This document shows positions 60,034-64,000 of a DNA stretch of 64,000 bases, in pieces. The DNA lies in assembly GCA_035048485.1 (NCBI GenBank), contig CM068590.1, positions 15,781,798 through 15,845,797 on the forward strand, in the 5' to 3' direction. The stretch is from Pteria penguin. Lineage: Eukaryota; Mollusca; Bivalvia; Pterioida; Pteriidae. Position 1 is the stretch's first letter. Every line of letters begins with the position of its first letter. A program made the translations under genes and the position numbers. Under the pieces are notes generated by a model that saw nothing but the letters and a program-made list of their open reading frames with translations, did no database searches and had not been told where the DNA came from.

Positions 60034-60444
60034 ATGGTAATTCAACAAATAAAAAAAATCTTTTGCTCAGTTTTTTTATGCAGAAAGAACAAAAAGGAAA
60101 CCCACAATTTTGTTGAATCGATCAACAAATGCCGTCTTTTATTTCTAACTGCATTACAGTACAGTGAAATATATGAACTTCCAAAACTTCACATTTGTGA
60201 TATTTTGCTACAGTGTTTGGAAGATGCTCTAACAAAACTTTCAGTTTCAAATGACCTTAGCGATATTTTATTCAAAATAAGTGAAAGTGTTGACAATGAA
60301 TTGGGAAAGTTCAATGTTGGTGAAATATTCATACCATTAGCTTATTTCAAATTTGATTGGGAACTGAGATGTACTTTTGGACTCCCAAATTATAGTGATA
60401 ATCTGGACGATCATCATTTCGAAGCCGAAACAGATACCGAATAA
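60034..60444 (+). CDS. 136-aa ORF upstream of the integrase, function unknown (right copy)
   Basis: Identical to 14206-14616 except for one coding change, SNDRSD to SNDLSD. Full-length conservation is expected at this age and is not by itself proof of selection. The same 5-nt spacing to the next ATG (60450) is kept. Confidence 0.5.
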   Translation: MVIQQIKKIFCSVFLCRKNKKETHNFVESINKCRLLFLTALQYSEIYELPKLHICDILLQCLEDALTKLSVSNDLSDILFKISESVDNELGKFNVGEIFIPLAYFKFDWELRCTFGLPNYSDNLDDHHFEAETDTE

Positions 60445-60449
60445 ATACA

Positions 60450-62622
60450 ATGGATGAGGATCAATGGCATAGGCACATTCTTCAATACTTATCGTCATCT
60501 TCTTATCCATCATATTTTACAAAAAATGACAAGTGAAAGTTGCGAGCCCGCGCCAAACGATATACTTCGCATAATGGAAAATTATTTTGGAAGAACAATA
60601 GTGGAGACTTGCGCGAAGTTGTATATACTGAAAAAGCACGTCAAAATCTCTTAAAATCTTATCACGATAATAGAAGCCACATGGGAAGAGAACGAACATA
60701 CCAAATACTATCTAAGACTTTCTATTGGAAGAATATGTTTTCTGACGTCACTTCCTACGTAGCATCTTGCGACAAGTGCCAGTATACTTCAAAATTCATA
60801 AAAGGCAACGAGGAACTACATCCGATTCCCATTGTATCACCTTGGTACCACATAGGAATAGATCTTGTGAAAATGCCGAAATCACAGATGGGTAATTGCT
60901 ACATCTTAAGTGTGGTTGATTATTTTTCGAAGTGGCCGGAGGCAGTAGCCATCGAAAATAAATCATCGGAAATAGTTGCAAAAGCATTGCTAAAGATCTT
61001 TCTGCGCATGGTGTTTCCTGTGGTAATTAGCAGTGACCAAGGACGGGAATTCGTCAACAGTACAATGGAAATCTTGAGAGAAAGCACAGGTATCCTTCAT
61101 CGCATTTCATCTGCGTATCATCCGCAAACCAACGGGTTAACTGAGAGATTCAACAGAACTCTCCAGGACATGTTGATAAAAATAACATCTGCAAACCAGG
61201 ATGACTGGGACTTGTTTTTAGATGAGATTCTTTTCTCCTATAGAGTAGGAATACAGAAAGCATCCAAGCAGTCTCCTTTTGATGTCATGTTTGCCAGATC
61301 GCCAGTTCATGACTTTGACAGTCGTATACAACTGGCAATTTCAGATCAAGATATCGGAGAGAGAGTCAATGAAATGCGCCGTCTAAGGGAGGAAATTGAG
61401 ACTAATGTGAAAACTAACGTCAGTAAATCACAAAGTGAGCAGATCAAACGTAGTAAAACTCGCATCAAAGAGTTGGGAATCAAGGTTGGTTCCAAAGTTC
61501 TTAGATACAACACTAGGAAAGCATCCAGAAAAGGATGAAAAATGGAAACCCCTTGGCTAGGTCCCTATACTGTAACACATTTAACTAAAAAAGGTGTTGC
61601 AACCCTACAAAATCTAAACGATGAAAAAACTCTTAAAGTTAAGTATAATGTCAAGCAGCTTAAACCTTTTCAAGAACGCATTCACGAAAACGAAGGAAAC
61701 TTGGCAAGGAAGGACCACAAGAGAGACAAGGGAAAGATACAGGAAGAAAATAGTTTGGAAGAGATGACCAAAGAGAAGATATGTGATGATGTGACCGAGG
61801 GAAAGAGAGATGAAGATATGACACAGGGGAAGAAGGAAGAAGATATGACTGAGGGAAAGAAAGATGAAGATGTTACCAAGAATAGAGGTCATGATATGAC
61901 CAAGGGGAATAGAGGCGAAGATAGTACAGAGGGGAAGAAAGGTGATGATATGACAGAGGAGAGGAAAGGTGAGGGAAATGACCGGGAAAAGAAAGATGAA
62001 GGTATGGCTGAGAGGGCAAGAGACGATTTAAAAGATCTAGAAAGGAAAGAGACAGATGATGAAGGGAACTGCTGTAAAATCAATGATTGCTTTATTGAAA
62101 AATTATCAGAGGCGCCAAACAAGATTTTTAGTTCAGTTGATGCCACATGGCAAAGGCAGTTTTAAACCAATGTTTAGAATAAGAAAATACCATAAGCTTG
62201 TCCACAAGAAGGAGTTAACTATCCCGAAAAACATCGAGAAAATGAAAGGCGATGGAAATTGCTTTTTCCGATCTTTGAGCTATGCCATTACAGGATCACA
62301 GAGTTCGCATGGGCAAATAAGAAATGCAGTCATTTCGTTTATGACCACCAATTCGAATCGCATCGAAAATCATTTTGGCAATTCTTACCTTGATGATTCA
62401 AATATGGAGGAATTAGGGACATGGGCCACCGAAGCTGAAATTCTATCTTCTGCCGCCTATTTGAATACGGATATCTATATCTATACCAAAGCCGGGGAGA
62501 TTATGAAATGGCTTAATTATCCGTCTAAGATGCTTAACCCACGTGCTAGTTTTACTGAAAAGAATATTTATATTTGCAATCTGTGTGGAAACCATTTCGA
62601 CATAGTAAAAGATGTTCAGTGA
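60450..62622 (+). pseudogene. Gypsy/Ginger-type integrase-OTU fusion, broken (right copy)
   Basis: ATG 60450 opens the frame; the same TGA as in the left copy follows (60534-60536), with one added Ser codon before it. The integrase frame then runs 60540-61538 and keeps H2C2 and D,D35E including the Glu at 61143-61145. A TGA at 61536-61538 (TCA in the left copy) separates it from the in-frame GPY and charged-repeat part (61542-62165), and an extra T near 62160 shifts the frame before the OTU domain. Seventeen or so base changes fall in the core integrase, far above the neighbouring rate. Confidence 0.85.
62170..62622 (+). CDS. OTU domain part of the broken right-copy fusion
   Basis: After the frameshift, ATG 62170 opens a 150-residue frame holding the whole OTU domain: GDGNCFFRSLSYAITGSQ, GTWATEAEI, and NHFDIV near the end. 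Only two residues differ from the left copy (Ser to Arg, Gln to Glu late in the domain). OTU proteins are ubiquitin-type deconjugating cysteine proteases; whether this one is expressed is unknown. Confidence 0.6.
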   Translation: MFRIRKYHKLVHKKELTIPKNIEKMKGDGNCFFRSLSYAITGSQSSHGQIRNAVISFMTTNSNRIENHFGNSYLDDSNMEELGTWATEAEILSSAAYLNTDIYIYTKAGEIMKWLNYPSKMLNPRASFTEKNIYICNLCGNHFDIVKDVQ

Positions 62623-62876
62623 AATGTCACATTCATGACATATTGAGCAGAAAATAATGTGCACCGTATTATTTTTCTTGCTATTGTTAAATTGTTACGG
62701 TAATTAACAATGATTGAACGGTTCTTGCAGGATGTTGGCTTGACAACGGATTTTACATATTTCATATTTGCAATTCGTGTTTGTCGTTATTTTAAGTTTA
62801 TAATTAAGCATCAAAAACATAATGTACCTCATATCATTATGCTATCGTAATTGAAGATTCGAGAAGTATCTAGTTT

Positions 62877-63365
62877 TTGGCCTGTCTGTGACAAAACTGT
62901 TTAACATTGGCAATAACTTTTGAATGATAAAAGATGGGCTTTAATTAAAGCTAATATATGTATTTCACATGTGTATTCCTTGTGACATGACATTTTAGAA
63001 GGGTACCAAAACATTTGACCTTGCGACTCTAACGTCGTACTTTGACCTACTACTTTTGAACAACTTTAATATAGGTTGTAGTTTTTGAATGGCTATTGAT
63101 TATATAATGATAGGGATATTTCATATATGTATCCTTTGTGACAAACCTTTTAGTGTTGGTAACTTAACTTTGATCGTGTGACCTTGACTTTGGAGTATGA
63201 CCTTTACATGCATCGCCGTATGACATTTACATCAAATCAACTTAAACTTTCTCTATAAATTTTGAGTAGTAAGTTATGTGGCTGTAATATATCACATGTG
63301 AATCTTCATTTTAAGTCCTTTTAGTTGGTACTAGGACTTTGTAACCTTCACCTCTTTGTTATGCC
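62877..63365 (+). repeat. Dispersed TGACCTT-rich repeat, right copy
   Basis: Duplicate of 17040-17540 minus a 12-bp TGTC-type unit. Confidence 0.6.
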
Positions 63366-63827
63366 TTCTTTAGAATAACGACATGTTTACTGAAAAATGC
63401 CAAAGAGGATATTCGTGTTTCACAAAACAAAATACGTATGTCTTATTGCTATAGTTATTTGTTACATTGTTTCGTATCACATTTAGATGTTTCTTAATTA
63501 CGAGGCGTTTGAAGAAATTTAGACTTGACAATGGATGTTATATATTACATGCTTATAGTTCGTGTTCGTGGTTAAGCTTCGAGTTAATTACTTTTCATCA
63601 ATTTTCTTCATTCCTGTTCATTGAAAAAATAAACTTTAACATTTCATAGCACTTTCTTTTTGTGAGAGATTCTTATAGTGACACTAAGATGATGTTTAAA
63701 ACAATAGAATTGTTTAAACTCGATGGCAAAGAGGTATAAGTATTATCTCTAGATCAGCAAGGAAGAAATTTCCAGCTAGCAAATAGGGCACTGTCGCGCA
63801 AACTGAACAATTCACAAGGTAAAACAC

Positions 63828-64000
63828 GGAGGTAACTGAAGTCTTGTTACTATGGCACCAACAAACAATGTACCACAGTGGACATTCATGGACCCTGATA
63901 ATCAGAGGTGAGACAAGGTGCCCGATGGGAGTAAGCGTCCTCTGTTAGGCTAGCCAAACCCGTCACGAATGTCCTTAAATACAAAACGAAACAATTAAGC
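63828..64000 (-). repeat. Dispersed single-core repeat cut by the window end
   Basis: Right-copy equivalent of 18010-18181. The copy stops at the window edge. Confidence 0.6.

Larger units (their letters stand above)
45902..64000 (+). repeat. Right copy of the >18-kb direct segmental duplication
   Basis: Direct repeat of 1-18181. Indels against the left copy include a 93-bp net loss near 52663, a 34-bp gain near 58086, a 12-bp loss near 62896, and length changes in the TATTA, poly-G and poly-T tracts. Point differences are sparse in most places but cluster in the integrase domain (60770-61560). The copy continues beyond the window. Confidence 0.95.

Overview
The window is AT-rich, intron-containing eukaryotic DNA, most likely from a bivalve mollusc. 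Three things point there: a five-exon secreted gene of the 'short-chain collagen C4-like' family that is common in bivalves, a decayed molluscan-type tyrosinase, and many invertebrate transposon and SINE relics with satellite-bearing dispersed repeats. There are no operons, bacterial genes, rRNA genes, CRISPR arrays or convincing functional tRNA genes. Most long open frames are chance or shadow frames; real coding signal is sparse.

The main structural fact is a direct duplication. Bases 1-18181 recur at 45902-64000, about 45.9 kb downstream in the same orientation, at roughly 98-99.8% identity. Both ends of the pair are cut by the window. Each copy carries, in order: the last two exons of the short-chain collagen C4-like gene (+), an unrecognised decayed frame (-), a SINE inside an older tandem repeat, a tyrosinase pseudogene (-), several MITE-like and dispersed repeats, and a two-ORF transposon-like module (+). 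That module is a 136-codon ORF followed 5 nt later by a Gypsy/Ginger-type integrase fused through a charged repeat linker to an OTU cysteine-protease domain.

The only gene complete in the window is the short-chain collagen C4-like gene of the right-hand copy (41535-48881). It has a TATA/CCAAT promoter, signal peptide, coiled-coil segment, Cys-rich C-terminal domain and poly(A) signal. Its exons 1-3 lie left of the repeated segment, and its intron 4 holds an expanded 43-bp minisatellite.

The central 27 kb (18.2-45.7 kb) is mainly repeat and relic. It holds two inverted arrays of a GGGGAATATTCCCC-bearing minisatellite, a ~174-bp (AAT)n/(ATT)n palindrome, a Gypsy integrase fragment, a Penelope-like or related reverse-transcriptase fragment, a second OTU fragment, a 1,024-bp TIR element with a 6-bp target duplication, a tRNA-derived SINE with a perfect 15-bp target duplication, and an older ~2.6-3 kb direct duplication upstream of the collagen-like gene.

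The most interesting system is the integrase-OTU fusion and its two copies. The left copy keeps a 693-codon open frame but has Lys in place of the catalytic Glu. The right copy keeps the D,D35E triad but has a nonsense codon and a frameshift. Both share an upstream TGA.
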